Source: Acanthosepion pharaonis (lineage: Eukaryota > Mollusca > Cephalopoda > Sepiida > Sepiidae). Taken from it: a stretch of 64,000 nucleotides of DNA. Position 1 is the stretch's first letter. Each line of letters begins with the position of its first letter. Shown here in pieces: positions 21,210 through 32,859 of the stretch. The stretch covers positions 2,850,001 through 2,914,000 of the forward strand of contig CAHIKZ030002035.1 of the NCBI GenBank assembly GCA_903632075.3, read 5' to 3'. Under the pieces are notes generated by a model that did no database searches, was not told the DNA's origin, and was given only the letters and a program-made list of their open reading frames with translations. The translations under genes were made by a program, and so were the position numbers.

Positions 21210-21775
21210 TGATACCTGTATACCATCTATATAAAAAATGCAAATATCACTGTATCACACTTTTTTCAACTTTACTCCTAGAGGGCATAGCCCAACATAT
21301 ACCATTTTGGAATCAGGCCAACTCTATGAGCAAATTAAAAACATTCCAAGATGGATCTGAACCTGGTATCCTGAAAAAATTTAGATTTCCTAGTTTTCAA
21401 TTCTGTGACTGTTTTTGGCAATTTTTTTTTTTTTTAACATGATCTTTTGCAACAAAGTTTTTTATGATAACAATTTTTATAACTTGTAAATAAATTTGAG
21501 AATGATCAAAATTAATTGCGAATTCTAGCGAAAGTCACCCATGAAATAAAAATAATTGTACAGAAAGTAAGGAACTATGTACATCAAATTGTCTTTAAAA
21601 TACATATATGGTGGCAGAAGAATTATCATTGAACTTTTAAAAGGTAAACTTAATACAATGCTTAAATGCAGCAATCAATTTTGAGTTCTTCTATAGTTTA
21701 TTGTTACCTATCGCATCTACTCCTTACCTATTGTGATGAAAGCCTAATCAAGAGCCCTCTGTAGGAGCTAGATGA
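21210..21775. other. AT-rich spacer
   Basis: A 77-residue open frame at 21209-21442 has no recognised match; B-box-like or transposon ends were not seen. Confidence 0.4.
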
Positions 21776-21778
21776 AAT

Positions 21779-22560
21779 AGGTACCTCCATGAGATTGCTA
21801 AAAAAAAGAGCATAGCATGATGAAAAAGACGCCAAACTTGACGAAAACAAAATTTTATTGTCTAAATGTTTGTTATTAAGAGGAAAGATCGAAGTTTATT
21901 TTAATTATTTTTTGAAATTTTTCCTTCTTTTTAAAACATTCTGAATTTTGATTTAAAAATCCTTGTTTCTCTTTGCATCACAGGAACTAGTAAAATAACA
22001 TATACAATTTTTAGCACTTTTTTTTTAACATATACAATTTTTAGCACTTTTTTTTTTTTTTGTATGAAACACATTAATTTGGAAAATCTTGCAAAAATAG
22101 AAATAATTGTTGGATGTTAATGAAACTTTCAGAAACTATTCACAGATGATCGAAATTAGTATAATTTTTTTTTTTTTTTTTTTTTTTTTTTATTAAAGTC
22201 ATGGCAGAAATTTTTTTTTTTTATATTTATTACCCCCCCACCTAACTAATTTTATGAAAACTCTAGAAATTCGATCGAGTCCATTTTAGTAATTACAAGA
22301 GTTAAAAGCACAAGGCTTTGAAGAATGCAAATCATGTTTGTTTTTTTTTGTTTTTTTTTTTAATTGGACCTCCCCTAGCTGAAAATCAACTCTGAATTGT
22401 AACATGCAAAAATCAATAAAACAAAGATATTATTTAATTTCAAATGCTTTTATTTGCTTTTAGTTGTTTTTATGAATATGGACAATATTTTCTGAAAGCA
22501 AAAAATTTTTTCAATGAAAAATGAATTTTTAATACAATTATTTATTTCTTTTAATTATAA
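21779..22560 (+). repeat. AT-rich dispersed family, longest copy
   Basis: From AGGTACCTCCATGAGAT to about 22560, successive blocks match other copies: 21779-21930 with 31964-32110, 22070-22150 with 15.4, 26.6 and 31.5 kb, and 22250-22560 with 32.86-33.14 kb in inverted orientation (for example AATCAATAAAACAAAGATAT and TTTTATGAATATGGACAATA). The element is at least 780 bases long and seems non-coding. I could not assign a class. Confidence 0.65.
21997..22050. repeat. Homopolymer-bounded tandem duplication
   Basis: AACATATACAATTTTTAGCA is present twice with period 30, each copy ending in a T run. Confidence 0.9.
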
Positions 22561-22589
22561 TAGATTTTTACATTTAAAAAATTAATAAA

Positions 22590-22663
22590 ATAAAAAAAAA
22601 AATAATAAAAATTATCTTAAGAGATTTAAGATAATTTTTATTTTTTTTTTTTTTTTTTTTTTT
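22590..22663. repeat. Perfect AT-rich hairpin
   Basis: TAAAAATTATCTTAA (22606-22620) and TTAAGATAATTTTTA (22626-22640) form a perfect 15-bp stem around a 5-base loop, and the outer A and T runs prolong the stem. Confidence 0.85.
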
Positions 22664-22667
22664 AGGC

Positions 22668-23010
22668 AGTCTTCTCATCACTCTCCATGGGCCCTCTCCA
22701 TCTTTGTCTTAGGCTGGTCTTGATCACTGTCTTATAGAGAACATTGTCCTTTTTCTTGTTATCTAAAAAAGTAATTTATCTTCATTCAGTGACCTTCTTT
22801 GTCCAGGTCATTTGTCCTGGTCCTTGTGAGCACCATTTCAGCCAACTGATAATCATCAAGGTAAATAAATGTCTGAAACAATTTTTGTGACAGCTCAGAT
22901 GTTTTCTGTTCAACAAGATATTGGCTGACACTGATATCACTATGCTACAATAAGAATGTGTACAATATTCCTCAGCATTTTTTCCTGCTTGCTGACTCAT
23001 TTTAGTCTCT
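22668..23010 (-). other. Unrecognised segment of mixed composition
   Basis: Less AT-rich than the surroundings. The minus-strand frame of 72 residues (MSQQAGKNAEEYC...) and neighbouring frames (such as KTKMERAHGE) look somewhat protein-like, perhaps a LINE fragment, but I recognise no family. Confidence 0.25.
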
Positions 23011-23400
23011 TCAAAGCCATTTTTATCTAATCCTCATTTGGTACAGATATAGAAATATTTGCTGATTCATTGACCATTATTTTTTTGAAAATATTATAGA
23101 AAATTATCAACTGCAATCATTATTTTAGAAATTTTAAAAATATTACAATGACACTTTGTTGATATGTGAATCTGATATATTGGTTTGAAGTTATGAAATG
23201 AAGTATCTTTACCATTTAATGACTTATTCTTGCTACCATCTTCATCTTCTGTTATTTCAGTAACTATATTTCAGTTTGTAGGTTCTTTGACTTTCCTTAT
23301 TCATATATTGCATTTAGTAATCTTTTATTTTGATGCACTCTGCTCCATTAACTTCTATCTTGTCAGTTTACAACCCCAGTTAAATCTTTGTTGAAGTGGT
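23011..23400. other. AT-rich spacer
   Basis: Nothing recognised. Confidence 0.45.
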
Positions 23401-23404
23401 GGGT

Positions 23405-23530
23405 TTTTTTATTTGTTTGTTTTTAATCATTTCAACCCAAGCAAGGCAAGAAAGCCACTAAGGCGCAAGGAGTTTAATGAGTGTGGGAAAATATGAGGAA
23501 AGATAAAATTGTTTTAAAATTGAAATTTAT
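23405..23530 (-). mobile_element. Jockey-like LINE 3' tail
   Basis: TTAATCATTTCAACCCAAGC then AAGCCACTAAGGCGCAAGG is the reverse of the conserved LINE tail (CTT..GTGGCTT..TTGCTTGGGGTGAAATGATTAAA) found at 35.5, 43.8 and 55.1 kb. Confidence 0.7.
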
Positions 23531-23864
23531 TGAGCATAACACACACCTAAGGAAGACTGAAGAGACAACTAGTTAAAAAAAAAAAATGTTTTCAAAGATA
23601 ATTATATAATAATATATAATTATAGCTAAGGATGTTAGTTCAAATATTCAATTGAATATGACTGAGCCTCTTGTAAGAAAACCCCAGTTCTGTTAGTACT
23701 TGAAAAAATGATGGAATTATTAACCTTCAAACCTAATCATTGCTGGATGTGTGAAAATCCCTTTTCAAATAAAATAATATATGACACTTCTAAACAATTT
23801 GTATTGATTTTTTTTCTTAGTTGTAGTACCTTTTGTTAACTCTATAAGATTTAAAACGAAAGGT

Positions 23865-23969
23865 GCAGTAGAAATATCTCCCATGTAATGGTAGGAGATT
23901 AGCTAGATGAAGACACCATTGCTACTAATATCTTACCATTATGTGGGAGGTATTTCTACTGTATCCTGC
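23865..23969. repeat. Long near-perfect hairpin (MITE or miRNA-like)
   Basis: GCAGTAGAAATATCTCCCAT (from 23865) and its partner ending ...GGAGGTATTTCTACTGTATC pair over about 38-42 bases with few mismatches around a loop of about 22 bases. Length and loop fit a microRNA precursor; they fit a small foldback transposon equally well. Confidence 0.75.
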
Positions 23970-24072
23970 ATTATAGTCATTAAACCTTTTTGATTTGACT
24001 TTTGTACAATTTTCTCAAAACTAGTTAAATTTGATAAGTACTTCAGATCCAATCTGTTTTCAAACAAAAAGC

Positions 24073-24105
24073 TTTATTTTATTTATTTATTTATTTTTTT
24101 TATTT

Positions 24106-24136
<31 letters not shown>

Positions 24137-24148
24137 TTTTTTTTTTTT
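24073..24148. repeat. (TTTA)n microsatellite
   Basis: About 15 TTTA units with one interruption, then a T run. Confidence 0.95.
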
Positions 24149-24239
24149 AAGAGATGAAATAAAATGTCTCAACAGTATTATCATGTAAATATAATTGTAA
24201 TTATTTACTGAATTTAACAATTGGTATTATCCCATTGAG

Positions 24240-24290
24240 ATAGGGGTTGGTAGCACCTGTTAGGGTCCCAGCTATGGGTAAATAAAGAAC
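24240..24290 (+). repeat. Short dispersed block shared with 33.84 kb
   Basis: GGTAGCACCTGTTAGGGTCC followed by CAGCTATGGG occurs here and at about 33840-33870. The second copy is followed by a SINE-like tail, so this is probably a SINE fragment. Confidence 0.6.
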
Positions 24291-24780
24291 CTCCAAACAA
24301 AAATCAACAGTATATTTTTAATGACAAATGGTACATTTTTAAAGCAAAATGACAATCAATGCAACACTAGAAAAAAAATATAAAAGTACATTTTTATAGT
24401 AAAATTACCAACACTACATTTTATGATCTACAAAATATAACTAAAAAAAAAACTATATAACTAAAAAGGAAAAAAAAAAAACATACCTTTACCCTCAAAG
24501 TATAAAATATTTGTAGTTGAAAGCATAAAATTATTTATAAAATATTTAGATTTCTGCATTAAATTATCCATAGGGGCTGATATGTGACGAAACAAAATCA
24601 ACCAACCATTGAGACACAAACCATCTAAGAAGCAAGGCATTGTAACACAGAGCTTTTTTGCTTTTCGTGTATGCTAAAAATAAAAGCATTTATGCTTAAG
24701 AATAATGAAAATTAGCTTTTAGCATCTCTTTTCTAGTTTCTTTTAACTTCTCTTCACTTAATCATTAATTTAATGCCTGA

Positions 24781-25080
24781 ACTTACAGCCATGTCACATT
24801 GAAATGGATGTGTGGGTGGTGTAATAGATAATGGCTTGGAATTGTTAATCAGAGAATTGAGATTCAATCCCAGTTACGTTTGTTATATTCACTTACGTAC
24901 AAATACCCTTGGGAAAGGTATGAATTCATCTCTTCTCCCACCAGCTATGGGTTAATTAGTAAAACTTGTATCACTAAATCAATATCTCCCAAAAAAGAAA
25001 AGGATTGTTACATTCTTACAATCTAAAAATATTTTCTGGCTTTAAATAACCTGCAAAGGGTTGATATTTTGTAAAAAAAA
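24781..25080 (+). mobile_element. 5S-tRNA SINE, copy 3 (5S 5' end retained)
   Basis: ACTTACAGCCATGTCACATT at 24781 corresponds to the 5' end of 5S rRNA. The rest of the 5S unit is deleted and the tRNA-like head GGTGGTGTAATAGATAATGG follows. Body and tail match the copy at 10.1 kb (CACTTACGTACAAATACCC, CACCAGCTATGGGTTAATTA, CTGGCTTTAAATAACCTGC). It ends in an A run, as expected of retrotransposition. Confidence 0.8.
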
Positions 25081-25640
25081 AAAAAAAAAAATAATCAGTC
25101 AATGCCAGATATTTTCCACAAATGAATTAAACACAAAAAAAAAAAATGATATTCTCATACATAACTTTTTGTTTCAATAAAATAAATAAAAACAAAAATA
25201 TTTTATCTTTTTTCGGCCATCATGTAATTCATTAGAATAAAATAATTTTTGCAAAAACAATTTGGAATACAAAAACATGGTCTGATCTTAGAATAAAAAA
25301 ATCCAAATTTATACTTTTTTTAGCCCTGAGTAGCAAATGATAAAAGATTAAAAATGTGTGAAATAAAATGAATACTTAGGCTGAGAAAATAGTTTAAAAA
25401 TTCAAAAAAGTTCAAAATAAGATAAGTTGTCAAAATGATTTTTTTTTTTTTTTTAACCGTGTGACTATTCCAGAATGGTACTTTTTGCTTTGTTTTCTAT
25501 CAAATAAAATACTCTTTTTTTTTTTCTTTCATTCATTTTTGTTTTACAAATTAAGTTTTGTTAGTGATGAGTTTTTTTTTTTTTTTTTTTCATTCACTAA
25601 ATTGGGTGAACTAAAAACTTGTTTTATTTTTATTGAATTA
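25081..25640. other. AT-rich spacer with several A/T runs
   Basis: Nothing recognised beyond homopolymers near 25440, 25516 and 25572. Confidence 0.45.
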
Positions 25641-25644
25641 CCTG

Positions 25645-25800
25645 CTTTTAAATGACTCATTTTATCCTTGGATCCAATATTTAGGTATCTCCAAAAAAGC
25701 AATACCCAAGTTTAAAATGCAGTTTAAAAAATGAAAAATCTTTCTTGAAGCTTTAATTTTAGTTTTAATTCCAAGCTAATAAATTTATTATTCTCAATAA
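25645..25800 (+). repeat. Dispersed AT-rich block shared with 30.15 kb
   Basis: AGGTATCTCCAAAAAAGCAA, then AAATCTTTCTTGAAGCTTT, match the block at 30165-30270 (AGGTACCTCCAAAAATCCGT, AAATCCTTTTCGAAGCTTT). Confidence 0.55.
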
Positions 25801-26449
25801 GTGAAATATCTTGATCGCTTTCAAAATGAATATGAATTAATTGTAATTTTTTCTTTTTTTTTTCTCCTTATCGGTAAAATCTATACATTTGTATATATTG
25901 ACGGATCTGTCACCACAACAATTTTTTTTTTTTAAGTTTTTAATAAAACGGTATATTCTTTTATTAATCTGAACTGAAACAAATATTACCTAAATTTGAT
26001 CTAAAATGTAACAGAAAATAATTTTTTAACATGGAGGGTGGTGTTATCTGACATGTTAAGTCATTTATTCACAGCCTGATCTTTGGAAAATTTAAGTAAG
26101 GGCTACATAACTGAAAAATTTACTTGACACATACAATGTAAACACCATTTTTATGTAAGTTTTTTAACTACACAGTAATTTTAAGTTTCAGAAAATTTAT
26201 CAGCAATCTTTAACGGTGGTTTTACAGTTAACAAGAAAAAATGTGGAAGTGACAAAACAACAGATGATGATAAGATGGATTTGAGATAAATAAATTTTTA
26301 TTTCTTCTCATTTCCAGGGCTGATCATCTATCAATCGTGGGAGACATTCATTTAAGGTATATAACACAAAGTAGCTGTTGAGACAGAGATATGGAAAAAT
26401 ATTCTATGAATTATCACATTATAGAAGTTGAGAGTTAGTCTTTACTGCT
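25801..26449. other. AT-rich spacer
   Basis: No certain feature. Short pieces resemble blocks near 30.5 and 32.3 kb. Confidence 0.35.
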
Positions 26450-26870
26450 ACAGATGTGAAAAAAATATATTTTTACCAAGACTTTCTAAAAAAAAATTAA
26501 AAAAAAAAATTTTTTTAAATTGTCAAATAATTTAATTCCTTTTTCAATAAGTCCTGAACATTTAATTAAAATCCAATTATTGCAAGAATTTCCAAATCAA
26601 TGTACAAAAAGACACTCAAATTTCCCCATAATAATTTATGGTCACCCATTAACTCAAAAAAAAAAAAAAAAAAAAACCCAAAAGTGTTAAGATTCTAAAA
26701 AGCATTAAAAAAATATAATTTAATAATCAAAAAATCCTTTGGTCCATCCTCCTAATAATAAAAGATTTTTGTGATTAAACTGTAAGTTTGGTACATTTTT
26801 TCATCATGCATGCTCATTTGTAGCAAATCTTTGAAGGTTCATATACTTCTCTATCTCTCTCTATTGGTGA
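26450..26870 (-). repeat. AT-rich dispersed family, inverted copy
   Basis: Reverse complement matches 15.4 and 22.1 kb (GCAAGAATTTCCAAATCAAT, AATAAGTCCTGAACATTTAA) and continues into the AATAATAAAAG..ATG block also present at 31.75 kb. Confidence 0.65.
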
Positions 26871-27225
26871 AAAATTTTGTTACCTGAAAAACATGTCAAA
26901 CTTTAAATAGAATATGAGTTCAGGTAAAGTTTTCTTCAGAATAAGAAAGTCAAAAGTAGTGGATTTTGTTTTGTCTTCCTTTGCACTTTAACAAAGATGG
27001 GTTTGTCTGGACTAAAGTATATCATTTTGTTCATTGAATGAATTAGGTTTTTGGCAAACCTGGAACTTCGTGCCTTAAAAAAAAGAAAAAAAAGTACGAT
27101 TTTTCCCATGACATCGCTTTTATTTTAACTACCTTTACTTCGGCAATTAGTTTAAAAACAATGATTACAATATTAAAAAAAAAAAAACTACCTAAAAATA
27201 AGAAATTGAATTTGTACAATATTGT
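26871..27225. other. AT-rich spacer
   Basis: Nothing recognised. Confidence 0.4.
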
Positions 27226-27227
27226 TT

Positions 27228-27362
27228 ATTTAAGGAACTCAATCACGCCACCCCGTGTATAGTTTGGAATCACCGGGTAAGAGTGGCCGTATTGTGACAT
27301 ATCTACTTTTGAAATGGTTTCACCCGCCTTCGATATAAATAACTCCTGTCGTTCGTCCCCAT
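27228..27362 (-). CDS. Candidate terminal coding exon, function unknown
   Basis: I do not recognise the product. On the minus strand the 3' part of a 108-residue frame reads ELFISKAGETISKVDMSQYG and then HSYPVIPNYTRGGVIEFLK, ending at a TAA that overlaps AATAAA, a possible polyadenylation signal. The composition is balanced and clearly richer in G and C than the surroundings. Upstream lies a run of A on the coding strand (27363-27380), beyond which the frame becomes low-complexity, so any true exon would start near 27362. A last exon of a host gene, a transposon fragment or chance are all possible. Confidence 0.3.
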
Positions 27363-27380
27363 TTTTTTTTTTTTTTTTTA

Positions 27381-27950
27381 AAGCGTTTTTTTGCCGAATC
27401 CTAAGTAAAAAAAAAATGACCTCAAAATTGTACGACGTGAACATATGAATAAAACGTTTTTTCTCTTTATCTGTATCCTTATTTCTACATAGAAAAAGAA
27501 AAGTTAATTCTGTTATATAATTACTTCCCACGCTCATGGATACGCCTGACAAAACCTCAAGAATGGATCAAGTCAAACGTTGTAAATGTAACAGTTTGCC
27601 CGAACACTAACAGAATTTGTAATTTCAGATATTATTACATAATTTTATGAAATTTTGCATCTTAATTTCACACCAAAAGTTTTTTTTTTTTTTCAACTCG
27701 CTGGTGGACAAGAACTCGTTTAATTTATGCTCTTTGATTAGCGATTTTGTACCTAATTTAATTGTAATTATAAACGAAAACTTAAATGAAATGTTTCTTA
27801 GCATGACCCGACATCCATAAAGAACTCAATGAATCAAACAGCAAACTGATTTCATTTTTTAGGTTTAACTATTGTTATTCTGTGAGGATTACCAGATCTC
27901 TAAATTATTAAGTCGCCAGTAAATTAGTAATGAAAGTGGTCCAGTTGTCG
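27381..27950. other. AT-rich spacer
   Basis: Nothing recognised. Confidence 0.4.
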
Positions 27951-27954
27951 GAGT

Positions 27955-28130
27955 TAGCTCCTCCTCAGTTCCTTAATCCTTCACCAGGGGTCTCTCTCTC
28001 TCCCCTAGCTATAAATACTGGCTGACCCTTCGCCTCGATCTCTCATTTCCCTCAGGCTTTGGACCGTTACCTCGTTTGGAGGTGAAGTGGTAATTCTTCT
28101 CTCATTTCAGCTAACAACAATATGTGAGCT
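27955..28130 (+). promoter_or_regulatory. TATA-box promoter-like island
   Basis: GCTATAAATACTGGC at about 28008-28022 is an excellent TATA box, preceded by a CT-rich stretch with a GGGGTCTC...CCCC palindrome and followed about 30 bases on by CTCATTTCCCTCAGG where transcription could start. The block is far less AT-rich than its flanks. It could be a host core promoter or the U3/R part of a solo LTR; no matching second LTR or exon was recognised. Confidence 0.45.
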
Positions 28131-28860
28131 CTCATAGATACAGCGTTTCCCAAATTCTTGGAACACGCTAAGAACAATACACGTACGTACGAACACTCAC
28201 CACAACACACACAATAATATTCACCACACAAACTCTATGTAACTGTCAATGTGCTTGTAACTTTTTAATAATATGTGTATATAGTTATCGGTCTTGTTTG
28301 TTTTCTTTGTCCAACTTTCTCATGTGGTTGGACCGGCTAGCAGGAAATTTCTACCCACGTGTGTTCTACATACTCATCATCCAACGGTCCGCTACACAGT
28401 ATTTAATTTATTCATTGCAATTGACACGCTTCTTAATACTTATTTATTACATTATAATTTTTTTTATAACTTCATAGTCATTCACTTTCTTTTCATTCGT
28501 AACCCAAATTCGCACAGAAGTATAGCTAAATTTAAAATTCAGTAACAATGAGATTTTAATTACGGTAATTAAAATTACCGCTAACTTTCGTATGGGTCAA
28601 AAACTAGAAATAAAAAAAAAAATACTCCATTTTGAAAAAAATTACTAAAAATCGTGGAATTATCTGCACATTTCATTGAAATGATCCCCCATTCAGCAGT
28701 TGCTTGAGAGTCCAGTAAACTAAATTGCCCAGAAAATAGTCGGTTGCTCACTGCTCTCTTTGTGAGGGCATTCTTAATTTTCGTTTTGCTGATGCAGCCA
28801 AGCAGGAGACAACAAGAATTCCAGGGTTAGTTCTCTAAGATAAAAAAAAATACTTGAGGG
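28131..28860. other. Mixed spacer downstream of promoter-like island
   Basis: No coding match. A palindrome CGGTAATTAAAATTACCG lies near 28565-28582. Confidence 0.4.
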
Positions 28861-28864
28861 ATAG

Positions 28865-29195
28865 CTTTTATCCTTGTGCTCGAGATTTACCTTAAACCAC
28901 TGTGTCAGGTTGTGACACATGGTTGATTTTTAACGTGGAGACCCGACTGTTTCCACCCGGGCTGCTGGTATTTTTAGTCTGTCAAAGCTGGTCATACCAC
29001 GGTTACGTAACAGATGCCAAGCAACAGTGTGGGAAACGCAAGAGAAGAGGGAAGGCCCCCGACACAGAACAGATACTACAACCGTAGTATTTACTCCGAC
29101 GTAAAAAAAAAAACAGCAAAAAAAAAAAACCCTTCTCCTCCACCTGTGCCAATCCCTCCCTGAAAAAAGCCCCTTTTCTATGGGCCCTGTCACAC
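28865..29195. other. G+C-rich island, unassigned
   Basis: About 330 bases (for example GGTTGTGACACATGGTTG, GGGAAGGCCCCCGACACAGA, CATACCACGGTTACGTAACA) with balanced composition within strongly AT-rich DNA. Overlapping open frames of 60-87 residues exist on both strands, and I recognise none. It may be an exon, a degenerate transposon or regulatory DNA. Confidence 0.35.
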
Positions 29196-30088
29196 ACTGA
29201 TAATTTTCAAAGTATTTTATTTTTAAAACATTACTTTTCCTCGTTCGATGCTGTATGATTGAATGTTTTCATGTCTTAGGTTTTTATTTTTATTTATTTT
29301 TTGCACGTATATTATTTGTGCACTTGGGAAGTGCTGTCAATTTCATTACGCATTGTACAGTATAGTGGCAAGAATTGAAAATTCATTAATGAATACAAAT
29401 GTTGGTTTGTTTAAACATTTTTCATGTCGGGCCCCTTACTTTACTCTCGTGTCTAATACTTACTGTCGAGACGTTTCTAATTTTTATAAAGCTAAATCCA
29501 CGAAGGTGTAAAAACTTCAAAATTAATTAATATATCAACAAATATTTTAATATCGAATATGAACAGATCGCAAATATGGTCCGAAATTTTAGAATTGAAG
29601 AAAACTCAAAAATTTTTTTTTTTTTTTTTTTTTTTTTGCAGAGTTGCTGGTACTCAATTTTAAATATAGTTTTCGTTTTCACGAGAAACATCTGTGATTG
29701 ATATATATCTGAAAAATTTACTTGTACAGTACGATTTTAAAACTTAATCATTGCTGGCAAAATTGGTAAAGAATAAAGAAAGATCCTTGAAGAAACGAAA
29801 AATGTAAACTTTACATCAAATGCTATTTTCGAATGTAAATTTTTTTTTTTTTCATTCTGCTTTTGCAACGATTTGATTTTTTTGATTTTTTTTATCTTAT
29901 TCTATGGAAACTCGAAATGAAACTCTAAAATACTGAGTTATGTCCTGCAACTAATGCACTTCCGCTACGAATGTTAGTTTCTTGATTGTCCTAATTACAG
30001 TCTTCCGTATTTGGTTAAGTTTTGGCGGGAATTTTGCACAGTAAATTAGGAATTGTAAAGTTTGACCTTTTGAAAGTGTTGACAAAGA

Positions 30089-30125
<37 letters not shown>

Positions 30126-30150
30126 TGAAAGTAATACTTTCACAAAATTT
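29196..30150. other. AT-rich spacer
   Basis: An 82-residue plus-strand frame (29263-29511) starts with a hydrophobic stretch but has no other support. Long T runs lie near 29611-29637 and 30095-30124. Confidence 0.4.
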
Positions 30151-30154
30151 AATT

Positions 30155-30290
30155 AATCCAGTTAGGTACCTCCAAAAATCCGTATACCTAAGGCAAGGTA
30201 TAAATGTATTTTTCATAAAGGAAAAATCCTTTTCGAAGCTTTCCCCCAGTGAAAGCTAAGATTAAATTTTCTAATTCCAGAAAAAAAAAA
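30155..30290 (+). repeat. Dispersed AT-rich block shared with 25.65 kb
   Basis: AGGTACCTCCAAAAATCCGT followed by GAAGCTTT matches the block at 25685-25755. Confidence 0.55.
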
Positions 30291-31325
30291 ATACCGTGGA
30301 GTATTTGAAATAGAAATTTGAATGATTTTTAGTCGATTCTTCCGAAAAATAAATCAAAACGGCCATTTTTAACATTTTTAGAAAAATTTAGACAACTTAT
30401 TTTTTCCTTTTTGAAAATCCTGCTAAAATAAAATATATTTCTGAAACGTTACTTTTGTAAAATTAGCAAATTTAAAGATAAATTAATCTGTTCTGAAACA
30501 AATATCACTTATAAAATTTTCTAGACAAACAATTTCTTGACCTCGGTGTATTGTTATTTTCACGTCTCAATAGATAATTTGATGGCTGAATGTGTTGACA
30601 GGTTTAGTACGGTGCACCAAAATTGCCATAATGGTTTGTTTGTTTTTTTTTTGTTTTGTTTTTTTCTTATAAGAATTTAAAATACTATAAAAATTTCTTG
30701 CATTATTGAGTTACCTCTATTTCTTTCATTATTTAATAGCTAAGATAATAAATAATTTTATTAATTACATTAAGTTATTACATTTTTAATTTAATAACTG
30801 AGATAACAACTAATAAAAATATATTAATAATTAAAATATCCCACTCAGTTATTGTTTAAATTGATAAATGCAATAATTTTATTATCTTAATTTTTAATTT
30901 AATAACTGACAGTGAGACAAGACCTTTATATGTCAAGGGGCTTTCCCTAAGGAGACAAGCCTTGAAATGCATAACCTTTTAACCATAATGTCACTTATGA
31001 GATGTTGTGCTAAAAAAAATATTTTTAATTATGGTAAAAAGTTTTGGTAGCATTATTTGTATTAAGCTTTTAATTTTCACTTCGTAAATATAGTCTTCAT
31101 TTAAAAACCTAATAACCTACCCCATGTTCTGTTTAGAAGAATTTTTAAACATTTTTTAAAATTGAAAAAAAAATTAAAAGAAAAATGCAAACTATTCTTG
31201 TAAAAATTCTTTATTCATTGAAATTTTTTTTTCTTCAGTTAATAATGTCCTTAATGTATATTATTTATAAAAGCCGATCTAATTAGATAGTTTTATTGCA
31301 GTTTTTATTTTATGATTTGGAGTAG
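30291..31325. other. AT-rich spacer
   Basis: A GTCAAGGGGCTTTCCC-containing patch near 30930 breaks the AT-rich pattern, but nothing was recognised. Confidence 0.4.
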
Positions 31326-31329
31326 ATTT

Positions 31330-31870
31330 TTAAGAAGTTGGTAGTAGTTGTGAAAAAAAAAATTGATTTAATTTCTCCAAGGATTCCTGCTTATAAGTAA
31401 TATAAAACAATTTGCAAACTGTTTGAAATTCTAGAAAATTTCATAAAATTAAGTTGGCAGAGTGTAACAGATGAAAAAAAAAAAATTTACCAAGATTTCT
31501 AAAAATAAAACTTTCAAAACTAAATTCATTCATTTTTGAATAAGTCCTGAAAGTTTTATTAAAATCAGATTGATTTTTGCAAGAATTTCCAAATTAATGT
31601 GTCCCCCCGCCTCCGGAAACTGCTACACTAAAATGGTCATTACCACAAATCGTACAAAGTTAAAAAAAAAAAAAAAAATTTTGACCCAAATTTAGAATGC
31701 ATTAAAGAAGGAAAAAACTTTTTAAAATAATTAAAAAATACTTTGTTCTTTCCTCTTAATAATAACATAAACATTTTCATGATAAAACTTTGTTTTTATT
31801 AGGTTTGGGGCCTTTTATTATTATGCTATACTGATTTTTTAGCAAATTATTGGAGGTACCTACCTTAAAT
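31330..31870 (-). repeat. AT-rich dispersed family, inverted copy
   Basis: Reverse complement follows the 21.8-22.3 kb copy (AGTCCTGAAAGTTTTATTAA, GCAAGAATTTCCAAATTAAT) and ends in GGTACCT at 31855. The next copy starts 95 bases later in opposite orientation, so the two form a head-to-head pair. Confidence 0.65.
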
Positions 31871-31963
31871 GTATATTTTTTTTGTGAAATTAATGTCTGG
31901 GGCATATAATTTTAAAACATTTTTGTAGTGTTTTAATTTCTCTTTTGTCAATCAAATTTGCTT

Positions 31964-32290
31964 AGGTACCTCCATGAGATCACTAAAAAAAAAAAAAGAC
32001 CATAGCATGAATAAAAAGGGCCTTAAACTTTATGAAAATAATTTTTTTGTTGTCTAAATGTTTGTTATTAAGAGGTAAGATCAAAGTATTTTTGAGGTAT
32101 ATATTTTTTTTTTTTTTTTTTTTCAGCAAAATTGACAGAAAATTGATCATGTCAACCATTTTTTTTCCATTTTGTAAAGAAAATGAAATTCTCTGTTTAA
32201 AATTCTTTTAAAAATCAATTTTTTCAAAATTTCTTTTAAGAAAATTAGAAATTATAAAGTTTTTAAAATATTTTGAAACGAACATTACTT
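31964..32290 (+). repeat. AT-rich dispersed family, direct copy
   Basis: AGGTACCTCCATGAGATCAC ... GTCTAAATGTTTGTTATTAA closely matches 21779-21890. Confidence 0.65.
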
Positions 32291-32855
32291 ACTTTCGGCA
32301 CCAAAAAATGTAGTTTAAAATAAGACAAAGCAGGTCTTAACAATGGTGTCAATTGACGAGTGATGATTTCCTCATGTATTGACAGCTTATGTGAGAGAGA
32401 GTTATCATACAGAAGGACAGAAGTGACATAATTATCCAGAGATAATATATCATAAATTTCATAAGATGATACTAATACTTGTAGGTACCTTTTTATCTGT
32501 TGAAATTGAAAAATTAAATTAACTTCTCCACATGTGTTTCACATGAACAATTCACAAAAATAAAGGCTGTAATAGCAGGGAACAATGCTTAACTCAAATA
32601 AAGTGAGTTTTTATTGTATTCTTGCTGGTCATCTGTACATTTGAATTACAGCTGTCCACATGAAACTATTGTTTTTTTTTTTTGTTTTTTTTTTTATTTA
32701 TTATTTTTTTATAGTCGGGGGGGGTCTGTTGATTGTTATAATTTATGCAACTTATAATACTGTAAAGATAGAGCTACTTAATATCACCGTTGACTAAACT
32801 GTATACCGTTTTAACTAATTTTAGATTATTTAACAACTTTAATGTAAAAATAATA
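32291..32855. other. AT-rich spacer
   Basis: A G run (32717-32724) follows a T-rich tract; nothing else recognised. Confidence 0.4.
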
Positions 32856-32859
32856 AAAT

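Noticed and set aside
29263..29511. 82-codon plus-strand frame with a hydrophobic start, resembling a small secreted protein
   Set aside because: AT-rich DNA often yields hydrophobic starts; no conserved cysteine pattern, promoter or homologue could be supported.
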